From Serratia nematodiphila DZ0503SBS1 (lineage in GTDB: Bacteria > Pseudomonadota > Gammaproteobacteria > Enterobacterales > Enterobacteriaceae), in contig NZ_JPUX01000001.1 of the NCBI RefSeq assembly GCF_000738675.1, forward strand, positions 1,364,001 through 1,428,000: a stretch of DNA of 64,000 bases, in the 5' to 3' direction. Every line of letters begins with the position of its first letter. The first letter of the stretch is position 1. The translations under genes and the position numbers were made by a program. The notes beneath the pieces are model-generated. The model made no database searches. It saw only the letters and a list, made by a program, of their open reading frames with translations, and was not told the DNA's origin. This document shows, piece by piece, positions 13,761 to 23,641 of this stretch.

Positions 13761-13976
13761 TCTTTTCTCCCTGCCGGCGGCTGAATCGAGGCCGCCGCGC
13801 TGTTGATCCTCTGCACGATCCCCTTTTTACCGGTCACTTTCCCCAAAAAACCATTGGCCAACAACACGTTAGCCTATCTTTGCGATTCTATTGGAACCGG
13901 TTTCCTTACCTGTTGTTTATGTTATTTGTTCTAACTAATTGATAATAAAGTGTTAATAAAATATTTAACAATAAAA

Positions 13977-14017
13977 TGGAAATGGTTTTTGATTTTTGTT
14001 TTTTGTTGAGTATTCTT
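13977..14017 (+). promoter_or_regulatory. aceBAK promoter with IclR-type operator
   Basis: The stretch beginning TGGAAATGGTTTTTGATTTT and ending TTGAGTATTCTTAG closely matches the IclR box I recall over the E. coli aceB promoter. Inside it, TTGATT (13989-13994) and TATTCT (14011-14016) form a -35/-10 pair with 16-bp spacing, so repressor and polymerase would compete. The rest of the 374-bp metA-aceB gap holds a weak hairpin near 13775-13797 and no gene. Confidence 0.7.
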
Positions 14018-14134
14018 AGAGCTATCGGGATGAGATCTGACCAGTTTAGGATCGTTTCATCCGCCCTGATCCACAGTGATTTCTGATGAAAATGCGCCGG
14101 TCGCTCGGGCGCAATGATGGGAAGGAGCAAGGTC

Positions 14135-15733
14135 ATGACGCAACAGATAGCAGGCACGGAGTTAAGGTTTACCCAGGGTTTCGCCGCTGCGGAGCGGCAG
14201 GTATTAACGGATGAAGCAGTTGAATTCCTGGCGGAACTGGTGGCGAAATTCACGCCGCGGCGCAATGAGCTGCTGGCGGCGCGTGCCCGCTGGCAGCAAA
14301 ATATCGATCGCGGCGAGCTGCCTGGATTTATTTCGGAAACCAATTCCATTCGTGAAGGCGACTGGCAGATCCGCGGCATCCCGCAAGACTTGCGCGATCG
14401 CCGGGTCGAGATCACCGGGCCGGTAGAACGCAAGATGGTGATCAATGCGTTGAACGCCAACGTAAAAGTATTTATGGCGGACTTCGAAGACTCCCTGGCG
14501 CCAAGCTGGGACAAAGTCATCGACGGTCAAATCAACCTGCACGATGCGGTTAACGGCACCATCTCCTACACCAACGAAGCCGGCAAGATCTACCAGCTGA
14601 AACCGAATCCGGCGGTGTTGATCGCTCGCGTGCGCGGCTTGCACCTGCCGGAGAAACACGTCTTGTGGCGTGATGAAGCCATCCCCGGCGGCCTGTTCGA
14701 TTTCGCGCTGTACTTCTACCACAACTATCGTCAGCTGTTGGCCAAGGGCAGCGGCCCGTATTTCTACCTGCCGAAAACCCAGTCCTGGGAGGAAGCGGCC
14801 TGGTGGAGCGATGTCTTCAGCTTTACCGAGGATCGTTTCGATCTGCCACGTGGCACCATCAAGGCGACCGTGCTGATCGAAACCCTGCCGGCGGTGTTCC
14901 AGATGGACGAGATCCTCTATCACCTGCGCGATCACATCGTCGGCCTGAACTGCGGCCGCTGGGATTACATCTTCAGCTACATCAAAACGCTGAAGAACCA
15001 CGGGGATCGTGTGCTGCCGGATCGTCAGTCGGTGACCATGGAGAAACCTTTCCTCAGCGCCTATTCACGTCTGTTGATCAAAACCTGTCATAAGCGCGGC
15101 GCCTTCGCCATGGGCGGCATGGCGGCGTTTATCCCGAGCAAAGACGCTGAGAAAAACGCCTGGGTGCTGAACAAGGTGCGGGCGGACAAAGAGCTGGAGG
15201 CCAACAATGGCCACGACGGCACCTGGGTGGCGCACCCGGGGCTGGCGGACACGGTGATGGAGGTGTTCGGCAAGGCATTGGGCGATCGCCAGAATCAGCT
15301 GGACGTGATGCGTGAGCAGGATGCGCCAATCAGCGCCGCGCAGCTGTTGGAACCATGCGACGGCGAACGCACCGAAGCGGGGATGCGCGCCAATATCCGC
15401 GTGGCGGTGCAGTACATCGAAGCCTGGATCTCCGGCAACGGCTGTGTGCCTATCTATGGGTTGATGGAAGATGCCGCGACGGCGGAGATCTCCCGTACCT
15501 CTATCTGGCAGTGGATCCACCACGAGAAGAGCCTGAACGACGGGCGCCCGGTCACCAAGGCGCTGTTCCGCCAGATGTTGCAAGAAGAGATGTTGGTGGT
15601 GCGTGAAGAAGTAGGGGAAGCGCGCTTTAACGCCGGCCGGTTCGAAGAGGCGGCGCGACTGATGGAGCGCATCACCACGCAAGATGAATTAATCGATTTC
15701 CTGACGTTGCCCGGCTATGAGCTGCTGGCCTGA
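14135..15733 (+). CDS. aceB: Malate synthase A
   Basis: Condenses glyoxylate with acetyl-CoA to malate in the glyoxylate bypass, allowing growth on acetate or fatty acids. The product has 532 residues and is near-identical in layout to E. coli AceB. It has the malate synthase signature [13 protein letters not shown], the [11 protein letters not shown] motif, the [13 protein letters not shown] strand and the C-terminal helical domain [20 protein letters not shown] take ATG 14135 ([10 protein letters not shown]), which follows AAGGAG by 8 nt; an in-frame ATG at 14114 lies upstream of that ribosome site. First gene of aceBAK. Confidence 0.97.
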   Translation: MTQQIAGTELRFTQGFAAAERQVLTDEAVEFLAELVAKFTPRRNELLAARARWQQNIDRGELPGFISETNSIREGDWQIRGIPQDLRDRRVEITGPVERKMVINALNANVKVFMADFEDSLAPSWDKVIDGQINLHDAVNGTISYTNEAGKIYQLKPNPAVLIARVRGLHLPEKHVLWRDEAIPGGLFDFALYFYHNYRQLLAKGSGPYFYLPKTQSWEEAAWWSDVFSFTEDRFDLPRGTIKATVLIETLPAVFQMDEILYHLRDHIVGLNCGRWDYIFSYIKTLKNHGDRVLPDRQSVTMEKPFLSAYSRLLIKTCHKRGAFAMGGMAAFIPSKDAEKNAWVLNKVRADKELEANNGHDGTWVAHPGLADTVMEVFGKALGDRQNQLDVMREQDAPISAAQLLEPCDGERTEAGMRANIRVAVQYIEAWISGNGCVPIYGLMEDAATAEISRTSIWQWIHHEKSLNDGRPVTKALFRQMLQEEMLVVREEVGEARFNAGRFEEAARLMERITTQDELIDFLTLPGYELLA

Positions 15734-15774
15734 ACTTTCCCAATCAACCCTACATGACTGAAAGGATAAAAATT

Positions 15775-17082
15775 ATGTCTACCTCTCGCTCTCAACAGAT
15801 CCAGCAGCTGGAACAGGAATGGAAATCGGCCCGTTGGGAAGGCATCACCCGCCCTTACAGCGCCGAAGACGTGATCAACCTGCGCGGTTCGGTCAACCCG
15901 GAATGCACCCTGGCGCAAAACGGCGCCGCCAAACTGTGGGCGTTGCTGAACGGCAAGGCGCGCAAAGGCTACGTGAACTGCCTGGGCGCGCTGACCGGCG
16001 GCCAGGCGCTGCAGCAGGCTAAAGCCGGCGTCGAGGCTATCTACCTGTCCGGCTGGCAGGTGGCGGCCGACGCCAACAGCGCGGCGGCCATGTACCCTGA
16101 CCAGTCGTTGTATCCGGTGGACTCGGTGCCGAAGGTGGTCGAGCGCATCAACAACACCTTCCGCCGCGCCGATCAGATCCAGTGGGCGAACCAGATTGAG
16201 CCGGGCAGCAAAGGCTACACCGATTACTTCCTGCCGATCGTCGCCGATGCGGAAGCCGGCTTCGGCGGCGTGCTGAACGCCTTCGAGCTGATGAAAGCGA
16301 TGATCACCGCCGGCGCCGCCGGGGTGCACTTCGAAGACCAGTTGGCGGCGGTGAAGAAATGCGGTCATATGGGCGGCAAAGTACTGGTGCCGACACAGGA
16401 AGCGATCCAGAAGCTGGTCGCCGCTCGCCTGGCGGCCGACGTGCTCGGCGTGCCGACGCTGGTGATCGCCCGTACCGACGCCGATGCGGCCGACCTGCTG
16501 ACGTCCGATTGCGATCCGTATGACAGCGCCTTCGTCACCGGCGAGCGCACGGCGGAAGGCTTCTTCCGCACCCATGCAGGCGTCGAGCAGGCGATCAGCC
16601 GCGGCCTGGCCTATGCCCCTTACGCCGATATGGTGTGGTGCGAAACCTCAACGCCGGATCTGGATGCTGCCCAGCGCTTCGCCGACGCCATTCACGCCAA
16701 ATACCCGGGCAAGCTGCTGGCCTACAACTGCTCGCCGTCGTTCAACTGGAAGAAGAACCTCGACGATCAGACCATCGCGCGCTTCCAGCAGGCGCTGTCG
16801 GACATGGGCTACAAGTATCAGTTCATCACGCTGGCGGGCATCCACAGCATGTGGTTCAACATGTTCGACCTGGCGCACGCCTATGCGCAGGGCGAGGGCA
16901 TGAAACACTACGTAGAGAAGGTGCAGCAGGCGGAGTTCGCCGCGGTGGATCGCGGTTACACCTTTGCGTCGCACCAGCAGGAGGTGGGCACCGGCTACTT
17001 CGACAAGGTCACCACCATCATTCAGGGCGGCGCCTCTTCGGTCACCGCGCTGACCGGTTCGACGGAAGAACAGCAGTTCTGA
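15775..17082 (+). CDS. aceA: Isocitrate lyase
   Basis: Splits isocitrate into glyoxylate and succinate. The 435-residue product has the diagnostic KKCGHMGG motif with catalytic Cys196, the metal-binding [10 protein letters not shown], and [11 protein letters not shown]. The start at 15775 ([16 protein letters not shown]) follows AAAGGA. The gene lies 41 bp after aceB and 69 bp before aceK; a strong hairpin separates it from aceK. Confidence 0.98.
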   Translation: MSTSRSQQIQQLEQEWKSARWEGITRPYSAEDVINLRGSVNPECTLAQNGAAKLWALLNGKARKGYVNCLGALTGGQALQQAKAGVEAIYLSGWQVAADANSAAAMYPDQSLYPVDSVPKVVERINNTFRRADQIQWANQIEPGSKGYTDYFLPIVADAEAGFGGVLNAFELMKAMITAGAAGVHFEDQLAAVKKCGHMGGKVLVPTQEAIQKLVAARLAADVLGVPTLVIARTDADAADLLTSDCDPYDSAFVTGERTAEGFFRTHAGVEQAISRGLAYAPYADMVWCETSTPDLDAAQRFADAIHAKYPGKLLAYNCSPSFNWKKNLDDQTIARFQQALSDMGYKYQFITLAGIHSMWFNMFDLAHAYAQGEGMKHYVEKVQQAEFAAVDRGYTFASHQQEVGTGYFDKVTTIIQGGASSVTALTGSTEEQQF

Positions 17083-17110
17083 TGCGGCAAGCTTGAAGAC
17101 GTTTCACCCG

Positions 17111-17137
17111 GAGCCTGCATGCGCAGGCTTCTTTTTC
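17111..17137 (+). terminator. Hairpin/attenuator between aceA and aceK
   Basis: A stem of AGCCTGC / GCAGGCT around ATGC is followed by TCTTTTTCTGG. It would act as a leaky terminator or mRNA stabiliser. In E. coli the aceA-aceK gap also carries hairpins, and aceK is expressed far below aceBA. Confidence 0.7.
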
Positions 17138-17151
17138 TGGCGGGGGTAAGG

Positions 17152-18906
17152 ATGGCGGCAAAACTGGAGTTGTTGATCGCACAGACGATCCTGCAGGGCT
17201 TCGATGCGCAGTATGGCCGCTTTCTGGAGGTGACCGCCGGCGCGCAGCAGCGCTTCGAGCAGGCGGACTGGCCGGCGGTGCAGCAGGCGATGAAAAAGCG
17301 CATCCATCTGTATGACCATCACGTCGGCCTGGTGGTGGAGCAGCTCAAATGCATCACCGGGCAGAAATATTTCGACGCCGACTTCCCCAGCCGGGTCAAA
17401 GCGGTTTATATCGATCTGCTGCCGGACTACCCGCGTTTCGAGATAGCCGAAAGCTTTTTTAACTCGGTCTACTGCCGGCTGTTCAAGCATCGCGATCTGA
17501 CGCCGGACAAGCTGTTCGTGTTCAGTTCGCAACCGGAACGGCGCTTTCGCGACATTCCGCGTCCGCTGGCGCGCGATTTCACCTCCAATGGCGATCTGCC
17601 GGCGATGCTGCGCAGCGTGCTGAGCGATCTGCCGCTGCGGTTGCCGTGGGAAGATTTGACGCGCGATATTCGCTATATCACCCAGGCGCTGCAGCGCGCC
17701 TTCAGTCCGCAGCAACTGGCGGGGGCCACCTTTCAGATCGCCAACGAACTGTTCTATCGCAACAAGGCCGCCTGGCTGGTCGGCAAGCTGCGCCTGGCTG
17801 ACGGCGTTTATCCGTTCTTGCTGCCGATCCACCACAGCGAGTCGGGCGCGCTGTTTATCGATGCCTGCCTGACCGGTAAGGCTGAGGCCAGCATCGTCTT
17901 CGGCTTCGCCCGTTCTTATTTCATGGTCTACGCGCCGCTGCCGGCGGCGATGGTCGAGTGGCTGCGCGAGATCCTGCCGGGCAAGACCACCGCCGAGCTG
18001 TACATGGCGATCGGCTGCCAGAAGCACGGCAAAACTGAATGCTACCGCGAATACCTGACCTTTATGGCGCAGTCGCAGGAGCAGTTCATCATCGCGCCGG
18101 GGGTGAAGGGCATGGTGATGCTGGTGTTTACCCTGCCGTCCTTCGATCGGGTGTTTAAAGTGATCAAGGACGAATTCGCCCCGCAAAAAGAGGTGACGCA
18201 GGCGCAGGTGATGGCTTGCTATCAGCTGGTGAAAGAGCACGATCGCGTCGGGCGTATGGCGGATACCCAGGAGTACGAAAATTTCGTCGTCGACAAGGCG
18301 CGCCTCAGCCCGGAACTGTTGGCGGAGCTGCGGCGCGAAGTGCCGGGCAAACTGGAAGATCTCGGCGATCGCATTGTGATTAAGCACCTGTATATGGAAC
18401 GGCGCATGACGCCGCTGAATCTGTATCTGGAGCAGGCCAACGACCAGCAGATGCGCGATGCGATTGAAGAGTACGGCAACGCGATCAAGCAGTTAGCCGC
18501 CGCCAATATCTTCCCCGGCGACATGCTGTTCAAGAACTTTGGCGTGACGCGCCACGGGCGGGTGGTGTTCTATGACTACGACGAGATTTGCTACATGACC
18601 GAGGTCAACTTCCGCGATATCCCGCCGCCGCGTTATCCGGAAGATGAGTTGGCCAGCGAGCCGTGGTACAGCATCGCGCCCAACGACGTGTTCCCGGAAG
18701 AGTTCCGCCACTTTCTGTGCGGCGATCGGCGCATTCGGCAGGTGTTTGAAGAGCTGCACAGCGATCTGTTTACCGCGGAGTATTGGCGCGGGTTGCAGCA
18801 GCGCATCCGCGAAGGGCATGTGGAAGACGTATTTGCTTATCGCAAGAAGCAGCGGTTCAGCCAGCGCAGCGGGGCGGCGCTGCCGGCCGCCACCGCTGCG
18901 ATGTAA
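17152..18906 (+). CDS. aceK: Isocitrate dehydrogenase kinase/phosphatase
   Basis: Bifunctional enzyme that phosphorylates and inactivates isocitrate dehydrogenase, or reverses this, and so diverts isocitrate into the bypass. The N-terminal regulatory domain ([23 protein letters not shown]) and the kinase-like domain are intact. The kinase-like domain has an ATP loop around [12 protein letters not shown], followed by [13 protein letters not shown] downstream segment holds [18 protein letters not shown], where the DYDE metal site lies. The product has 584 residues from ATG 17152, which aligns with the E. coli start; an in-frame ATG at 17119 would overlap the intercistronic hairpin. It converges on eda with 1 bp between stop codons. 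Confidence 0.96.
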   Translation: MAAKLELLIAQTILQGFDAQYGRFLEVTAGAQQRFEQADWPAVQQAMKKRIHLYDHHVGLVVEQLKCITGQKYFDADFPSRVKAVYIDLLPDYPRFEIAESFFNSVYCRLFKHRDLTPDKLFVFSSQPERRFRDIPRPLARDFTSNGDLPAMLRSVLSDLPLRLPWEDLTRDIRYITQALQRAFSPQQLAGATFQIANELFYRNKAAWLVGKLRLADGVYPFLLPIHHSESGALFIDACLTGKAEASIVFGFARSYFMVYAPLPAAMVEWLREILPGKTTAELYMAIGCQKHGKTECYREYLTFMAQSQEQFIIAPGVKGMVMLVFTLPSFDRVFKVIKDEFAPQKEVTQAQVMACYQLVKEHDRVGRMADTQEYENFVVDKARLSPELLAELRREVPGKLEDLGDRIVIKHLYMERRMTPLNLYLEQANDQQMRDAIEEYGNAIKQLAAANIFPGDMLFKNFGVTRHGRVVFYDYDEICYMTEVNFRDIPPPRYPEDELASEPWYSIAPNDVFPEEFRHFLCGDRRIRQVFEELHSDLFTAEYWRGLQQRIREGHVEDVFAYRKKQRFSQRSGAALPAATAAM

Positions 18907-18907
18907 A

Positions 18908-19549
18908 TCAGGCCTCGGCGCCCGCGACGGCGGCGCGCGCCAGTTCAGTGATGCGCGCGTAGTCGCCGCTTTCGAGCGCGTCCGCCGGCACCAGCCAGGA
19001 GCCGCCGATGCACAGCACGCTTTTCAGCGCCAGATAGCTGCGGTAGTTGTCCGGTGAGATGCCGCCGGTCGGGCAGAAGCGCACCTGCGGGAACGGGCCG
19101 CCGATCGCCTGCAGCGCTTTTACGCCGCCGTTGGCTTCCGCCGGGAAGAATTTAAACTCGCGCAGGCCGTAATCCATGCCCTGCATCAGTTCGGAAACGG
19201 TGCTGATGCCCGGGATCAAGGGAATGGAACCGGCGGTGGCGGCTTTGAGCAGCTCGTCGGTCAGGCCTGGGCTGATGGCGAACTGCGCACCGGCTTCGGT
19301 CACTTCCCGCAGCTGCTGCGGATTGATCACCGTACCGGCGCCGATGATCGCTTCCGGCACCTCTTGGGCGATGGCGCGAATGGCGTCCATGGCGCAGGCG
19401 GTGCGCAGCGTCACCTCCAGCACCCGCACACCGCCGGCGACCAACGCTTTCGCCAACGGCACCGCATGTTCCAGCTTGTTGATCACGATGACCGGCACCA
19501 CCGGCCCCGCCGTCAGGATCTGCTCGGCGCTTGTTGTCCACTTGTTCAT
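18908..19549 (-). CDS. eda: KDPG/KHG aldolase
   Basis: Cleaves 2-keto-3-deoxy-6-phosphogluconate to pyruvate and glyceraldehyde-3-phosphate, the last Entner-Doudoroff step. The 213-residue class I aldolase has catalytic Glu45 (LEVTLRT) and Schiff-base Lys133 (REFKFFPAE) at the E. coli positions. It is the last gene of the minus-strand group gntK-gntU-edd-eda and lies 54 bp after edd. Confidence 0.97.
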   Translation of the reverse strand: MNKWTTSAEQILTAGPVVPVIVINKLEHAVPLAKALVAGGVRVLEVTLRTACAMDAIRAIAQEVPEAIIGAGTVINPQQLREVTEAGAQFAISPGLTDELLKAATAGSIPLIPGISTVSELMQGMDYGLREFKFFPAEANGGVKALQAIGGPFPQVRFCPTGGISPDNYRSYLALKSVLCIGGSWLVPADALESGDYARITELARAAVAGAEA

Positions 19550-19603
19550 GCTGACGTTCTCCTCTGTGGCCGCCGCCAGGCGGCGATGCGGCCAGGCTAT
19601 CGA

Positions 19604-21418
19604 TTAAAATTTGATGCAGCAGGCGCCCTGCTCGGCGCCTGACAGCTGGCTGCGCAGCGCGCCGAACAGCTCGCGCCCGCAGCCGATGTGTTCCGCGCTC
19701 AGATCGGGTTGGCATGGCGTGCGCCGCGCCAACTCGTCGGCGTCGACCAGCACCTGCAGTTCGCCGCTGCGGCCGTTGACGCGGATCGGATCGCCGTCGC
19801 GCACTTTCGCCAGCAGGCCGCCGGTATAGGCTTCCGGGGTGACGTGAATGGCGGAAGGCACCTTGCCGGAGGCGCCGGACAGGCGGCCGTCGGTCACCAG
19901 CGCCACTTTGAAGCCGCGATCCATCAGCACACCCAGCGGCGGCATCAGCTTGTGCAACTCGGGCATGCCGTTGGCCTGCGGCCCCTGGAAGCGCACCACC
20001 ACCACGCAATCGCGATCCAGCTTGCCGGCTTCGAACGCCGGCACGATATCGTGCTGGCTGTCGAACACCACCGCCGGCGCTTCGATGATCTGGTTGTCGG
20101 CGGGCACCGCCGAGGTTTTCATCACCGCGCGGCCCAGATTGCCGGCCATCACTTTGGTGCCGCCGTGATGTTCGAACGGCTGGGCCACGCTGGCGATCAC
20201 GCTGGCGTCGAGCGAGCCGGCCACGCCTTCGCGCCATACCAGTTGGCCGTTGTCCAGCCACGGTTCCTGGGTGTAGCGGCGCAGGCCGAAACCGGCCACG
20301 GTGTGCACGTCTTCGTGCAGCAGGCCGTGTTGCAGCAGCTCACGCACCACCAGCGGCACGCCGCCGGCGGCCTGGAATTGGTTGATGTCGGCCGGGCCGT
20401 TCGGGTAGATGCGGCACAGCAGCGGCACCGCCTCCGACAGCTCCGAGAAATCATCCCAGGTGATGATGATGCCCGCCGCGCGCGCCATCGCCACCAGATG
20501 CATGGTCAGGTTGGTTGAGCCGCCGGTCGCCAGCAGTGAGACAATGCCGTTCACCACCACTTTCTCGTCCACCAGGCGGCCGATCGGCAGGTAGCTGCCG
20601 GCGGTATCGGTCAGTCGGGTCACCTGGCGCGCGGCGGCGTCGTTCAGCGCGTCGCGCAGCGGCGTGTCAGGATGGACGAAGGAGGCGCCCGGCAGATGCA
20701 GACCCATCACTTCCATCACCATCTGGTTGGTGTTGGCGGTGCCGTAGAAGGTGCAGGTGCCGATGCCGTGATAAGAGGCAGCCTCGGCTTCCAGCAACGC
20801 CAAACGGTCGGCTTTGCCCTCGGCGTACAGCTGGCGCACGCGCACTTTTTCCTTGTTCGGCAGGCCGCTGCTCATCGGGCCGGCCGGCACGAACAGCGCA
20901 GGCAGGTGGCCGAAGGAGAGGGCGGCCATCACCAGCCCCGGCACGATCTTGTCGCAGATGCCGAGGAACAGCGCGCCGTCGAACATATTGTGCGACAGGC
21001 CGACGGCGGCCGACATGGCGATCACGTCACGGCTCATCAGCGACAGCTCCATGCCGTCCTGCCCCTGCGTCACGCCGTCGCACATCGCCGGCACGCCGCC
21101 GGCCACCTGGCCCACGGCGCCCACCGCCTTCAGCGCCTGTTTCAGCCGCTGTGGGTAATGTTCGTACGGCTGGTGGGCCGATAGCATGTCGTTGTAGGCG
21201 GTGATGATGGCGATATCGCTGCGCACCATGTTTTTCAGCGACGCCTTGTCATCGGGCTGACAGGCGGCGAAACCGTGGGCCAGGTTGCCGCAGGCGAGCT
21301 GCGCGCGGTGGACGGTTTGGGAGCGGGCCGCCTCGATACGCGCCAGATAGGCGGCGCGGCTGGCCTGGGAACGGTCGATGATGCGCTGTGTGACACGGGA
21401 CAAGGTTGGATTAATCAT
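19604..21418 (-). CDS. edd: Phosphogluconate dehydratase
   Basis: Dehydrates 6-phosphogluconate to KDPG. The 604-residue IlvD/Edd-family protein carries the iron-sulfur cluster region: [29 protein letters not shown] and [12 protein letters not shown]. The C-terminal [16 protein letters not shown] motif is intact. An AGGAAGG ribosome site precedes the ATG. It lies 98 bp after gntU with a GC-rich hairpin in the gap, and is probably read from the gntK promoter, perhaps with its own. Confidence 0.97.
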   Translation of the reverse strand: MINPTLSRVTQRIIDRSQASRAAYLARIEAARSQTVHRAQLACGNLAHGFAACQPDDKASLKNMVRSDIAIITAYNDMLSAHQPYEHYPQRLKQALKAVGAVGQVAGGVPAMCDGVTQGQDGMELSLMSRDVIAMSAAVGLSHNMFDGALFLGICDKIVPGLVMAALSFGHLPALFVPAGPMSSGLPNKEKVRVRQLYAEGKADRLALLEAEAASYHGIGTCTFYGTANTNQMVMEVMGLHLPGASFVHPDTPLRDALNDAAARQVTRLTDTAGSYLPIGRLVDEKVVVNGIVSLLATGGSTNLTMHLVAMARAAGIIITWDDFSELSEAVPLLCRIYPNGPADINQFQAAGGVPLVVRELLQHGLLHEDVHTVAGFGLRRYTQEPWLDNGQLVWREGVAGSLDASVIASVAQPFEHHGGTKVMAGNLGRAVMKTSAVPADNQIIEAPAVVFDSQHDIVPAFEAGKLDRDCVVVVRFQGPQANGMPELHKLMPPLGVLMDRGFKVALVTDGRLSGASGKVPSAIHVTPEAYTGGLLAKVRDGDPIRVNGRSGELQVLVDADELARRTPCQPDLSAEHIGCGRELFGALRSQLSGAEQGACCIKF

Positions 21419-21516
21419 GCCTTCCTCACATTGCTGTTGTTATAGTCGCCGCCTGTGGCGGTGCCCCCGGGGGGGATTTGCAGCCCTGGTGTGCAAGGCC
21501 GGGGGCGATTTAGGAT

Positions 21517-22854
21517 TTAAAACATCGTGAATGCAATCATGCCGATGGCGCCGCCGACGCTGCCCAGAATGGTTTCCATCACCGTCCAGGTTTTCAGCGT
21601 TTGCAGTTCGTTGGCGCCGGTGAATTTGCCGAACAGCCAGAAGCCGGCGTCGTTGACGTGGCTCAGCACGATGGAGCCGCCGGCAATGCAGATGGCCAGC
21701 GCGGCCAGTTGCCCGCCGCTGAGCCCAAGCTGGCTGGTGACCGGCAGCACCAGGCCGACGGTGGTCAGGCAGGCGACGGTGGCCGAGCCCTGGATCACCC
21801 GCACCATGGCGGACAACGCGAATGCGGCTACGGCGATCGGCAGGCCGGCGCCGATCATGGCGTCACCCAGCGCCGGCCCGACGCCGGAATCCACCAGGAT
21901 CTGCTTGAACACTCCGCCGGCGCCGGTCATCAGCAGGATGATCCCGGCCGGCTGCACCGCGGCGGAGCAGATGGCCAGCGTCTGTTCGTTGCTCATGCCG
22001 CGCGGTTTCGCCAGGCCGTAAATCACGATCAGGCAGGCCAGCAGGATGGCGGTGAACGGGTGGCCGATAAACTCCAGCCACTGCTGCAGCTGCGAGCCGG
22101 GGGTGACCAGCCGCGCGCCGATGGTTTTCATGCCGACCAGCACCAGCGGGCACAGCACCAGCGCCAGGCTGAAGCCGAACGACGGCAGATTACCCTTGGT
22201 CAGCGTCGGCTCATTCTCTTCCGGCGGCATCGGCCAGTTGACGAAACGGCTGATAAAGCTGCCGTACAGCGGGCCGGCGATCAGCATGCCGATCACCGCC
22301 GCCACCAGGCCGATGGCGATCATCCAGCCGAAATCGGCCTTCATCTGCGACGCCAGCAGCATCGGCACCGGCCCCGGCAGCAGGAAGGAGGCGGCGGCGG
22401 CCACGCCGGCGAACAGCGGAATAGCCAGCTTGACGATATTGCCGTCGGTGCGGCGCGCCACGGCGAACACGATGCCGATCAGCAGCACCACCGCCACGTC
22501 GAAGAACAGCGGCAGCGCGCAGATCAGCCCGGCGATGCCGAGCGCGTAGTGCGCCTTGCTTTGTCCGAATCGTTTCAGCAATTGCGCCGCAATTTGATCG
22601 AGCGCGCCGACCTCATGCAGGATCTTGCCGAACATCGCCCCGAGCGCCACCACGATCGCCAGGAAGCCCAGCGTGTCGCCCATGCCTTTTTGCATGGTGT
22701 CGGCGATGTGTTCCAGCGGCATGCCGGAGAAAATGCCGGCGGCGATGGACACCAGCATCAGCGCGACGAAGGCGTGCATGCGCGCCTTCATCACCAGGAA
22801 TAACAGCAGTAAAACCGAGCCGACTGCGGTACCGACCAGCGTTACAGTACTCAC
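21517..22854 (-). CDS. gntU: Gluconate permease GntU-like (GntP family)
   Basis: Inner-membrane gluconate:H+ symporter of the GntP family. The 445-residue product has about 12-14 hydrophobic segments and the family motifs LPLFFDVAVVLLIGI, GPVPMLLASQMKADFGWM, QGSATVACLTTVGL and SHVNDAGFWLFGKF. I start at GTG (complement 22852-22854), giving VSTVTLVGTAVGSVLLLLFLVMK, which aligns with E. coli GntU. The GTGA overlap with the gntK stop codon shows translational coupling. A longer open frame upstream only reads antisense-like sequence across gntK. Confidence 0.94.
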   Translation of the reverse strand: MSTVTLVGTAVGSVLLLLFLVMKARMHAFVALMLVSIAAGIFSGMPLEHIADTMQKGMGDTLGFLAIVVALGAMFGKILHEVGALDQIAAQLLKRFGQSKAHYALGIAGLICALPLFFDVAVVLLIGIVFAVARRTDGNIVKLAIPLFAGVAAAASFLLPGPVPMLLASQMKADFGWMIAIGLVAAVIGMLIAGPLYGSFISRFVNWPMPPEENEPTLTKGNLPSFGFSLALVLCPLVLVGMKTIGARLVTPGSQLQQWLEFIGHPFTAILLACLIVIYGLAKPRGMSNEQTLAICSAAVQPAGIILLMTGAGGVFKQILVDSGVGPALGDAMIGAGLPIAVAAFALSAMVRVIQGSATVACLTTVGLVLPVTSQLGLSGGQLAALAICIAGGSIVLSHVNDAGFWLFGKFTGANELQTLKTWTVMETILGSVGGAIGMIAFTMF

Positions 22855-23390
22855 GCGCACACGTCCTGCGGCAGGAAACTTTGGATATGGCGCACGGTAT
22901 CGGCGATCACAGCGTCCAGCGGCTGATTGATGTCGATCGCCATCACGTCGTTCTCGTCGGCGCCCGGCTGCTCCAGCGCGGCGAACTGGGTGACCAGCAT
23001 CTGCGGCTTGAAGAAGTGGCCGTTGCGCGCCGCCAGGCGGGATTCGATCACCGGGAACTCGCCGTGCAGATAGATGAACGACAGGTTGCCGTTGCCGGCG
23101 CGCAGGCGGTCGCGATACTGCTTTTTCAACGCCGAGCAGACGATGATCGACACGTTGTTGGTGCGCTGCATGGCGAAGGCGGCGTCGTTGAGCGCGGCCA
23201 GCCACGGCGCGCGATCGTCGTCGTTCAACGCCTCGCCGGCGGCCATCTTCAGGATGTTGCTGCGTGGGTGCAGGAAGTCGCCGTCGAGGAAGCCGGCGGA
23301 GAGTTGGCGGGCCGCGGCGGCGGCGACGGCGGACTTGCCGCTGCCGGAAACGCCCATAACGACGTAAATGCGATTTTGATTGTTGGTCAT
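22851..23390 (-). CDS. gntK: Gluconokinase
   Basis: Phosphorylates gluconate to 6-phosphogluconate with ATP. The 179-residue P-loop kinase has Walker A GVSGSGKS at residues 13-20, and the CSALKKQYRDRLR and YLHGEFPVIESRL motifs typical of GntK. It is the first gene of the operon and overlaps gntU by 4 bp. Two GntR operators lie about 50-75 bp upstream. Confidence 0.96.
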   Translation of the reverse strand: MTNNQNRIYVVMGVSGSGKSAVAAAAARQLSAGFLDGDFLHPRSNILKMAAGEALNDDDRAPWLAALNDAAFAMQRTNNVSIIVCSALKKQYRDRLRAGNGNLSFIYLHGEFPVIESRLAARNGHFFKPQMLVTQFAALEQPGADENDVMAIDINQPLDAVIADTVRHIQSFLPQDVCA

Positions 23391-23437
23391 GGCTTAGCTC
23401 CAAAACACCGGGTGACGTTACCTTCGTTCAGTTTGAT

Positions 23438-23465
23438 TGTTACCGGTAACATGTTATCGGTAACA
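23438..23465 (-). promoter_or_regulatory. Two abutting GntR operators upstream of gntK
   Basis: Two 14-bp palindromes lie end to end: TGTTACCGGTAACA (23438-23451, perfect) and TGTTATCGGTAACA (23452-23465, one mismatch). They match the GntR operator core known from the E. coli gnt genes. They begin at the -10 element of the promoter described next, so bound GntR would block initiation until gluconate releases it. Confidence 0.85.
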
Positions 23466-23493
23466 TTGTCGAAGGAAGTTTGAGCGGTTGCAA
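23465..23493 (-). promoter_or_regulatory. Candidate gntK promoter
   Basis: On the minus strand TTGCAA (complement 23488-23493) and GACAAT (complement 23465-23470) are exactly 17 bp apart. The predicted start falls inside the second GntR operator. Confidence 0.5.
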
Positions 23494-23641
23494 TGGGCTT
23501 TCGCCGTGAGGATCGTTAACTGTGATCGGCTTCAAGCTTTTTTCCTGTGCGCTAAACAGGATGCCGACAGCCTGTTACATGCTGACAACAGAGCATGGCA
23601 GGGGAGCAGGGGCGCGCTGGGCGCCCCTCGGATGAGCGGGA

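Noticed and set aside
17104..18387. 427-codon open frame antisense to aceK
   Set aside because: Composition (His/Arg/Gln-rich) and complete overlap with aceK mark it as a shadow frame.
22855..23403. N-terminal extension that would make gntU a 628-residue protein
   Set aside because: The extension reads gntK out of frame (Arg-rich); the GTG at complement 22852-22854 matches GntU and overlaps the gntK stop.
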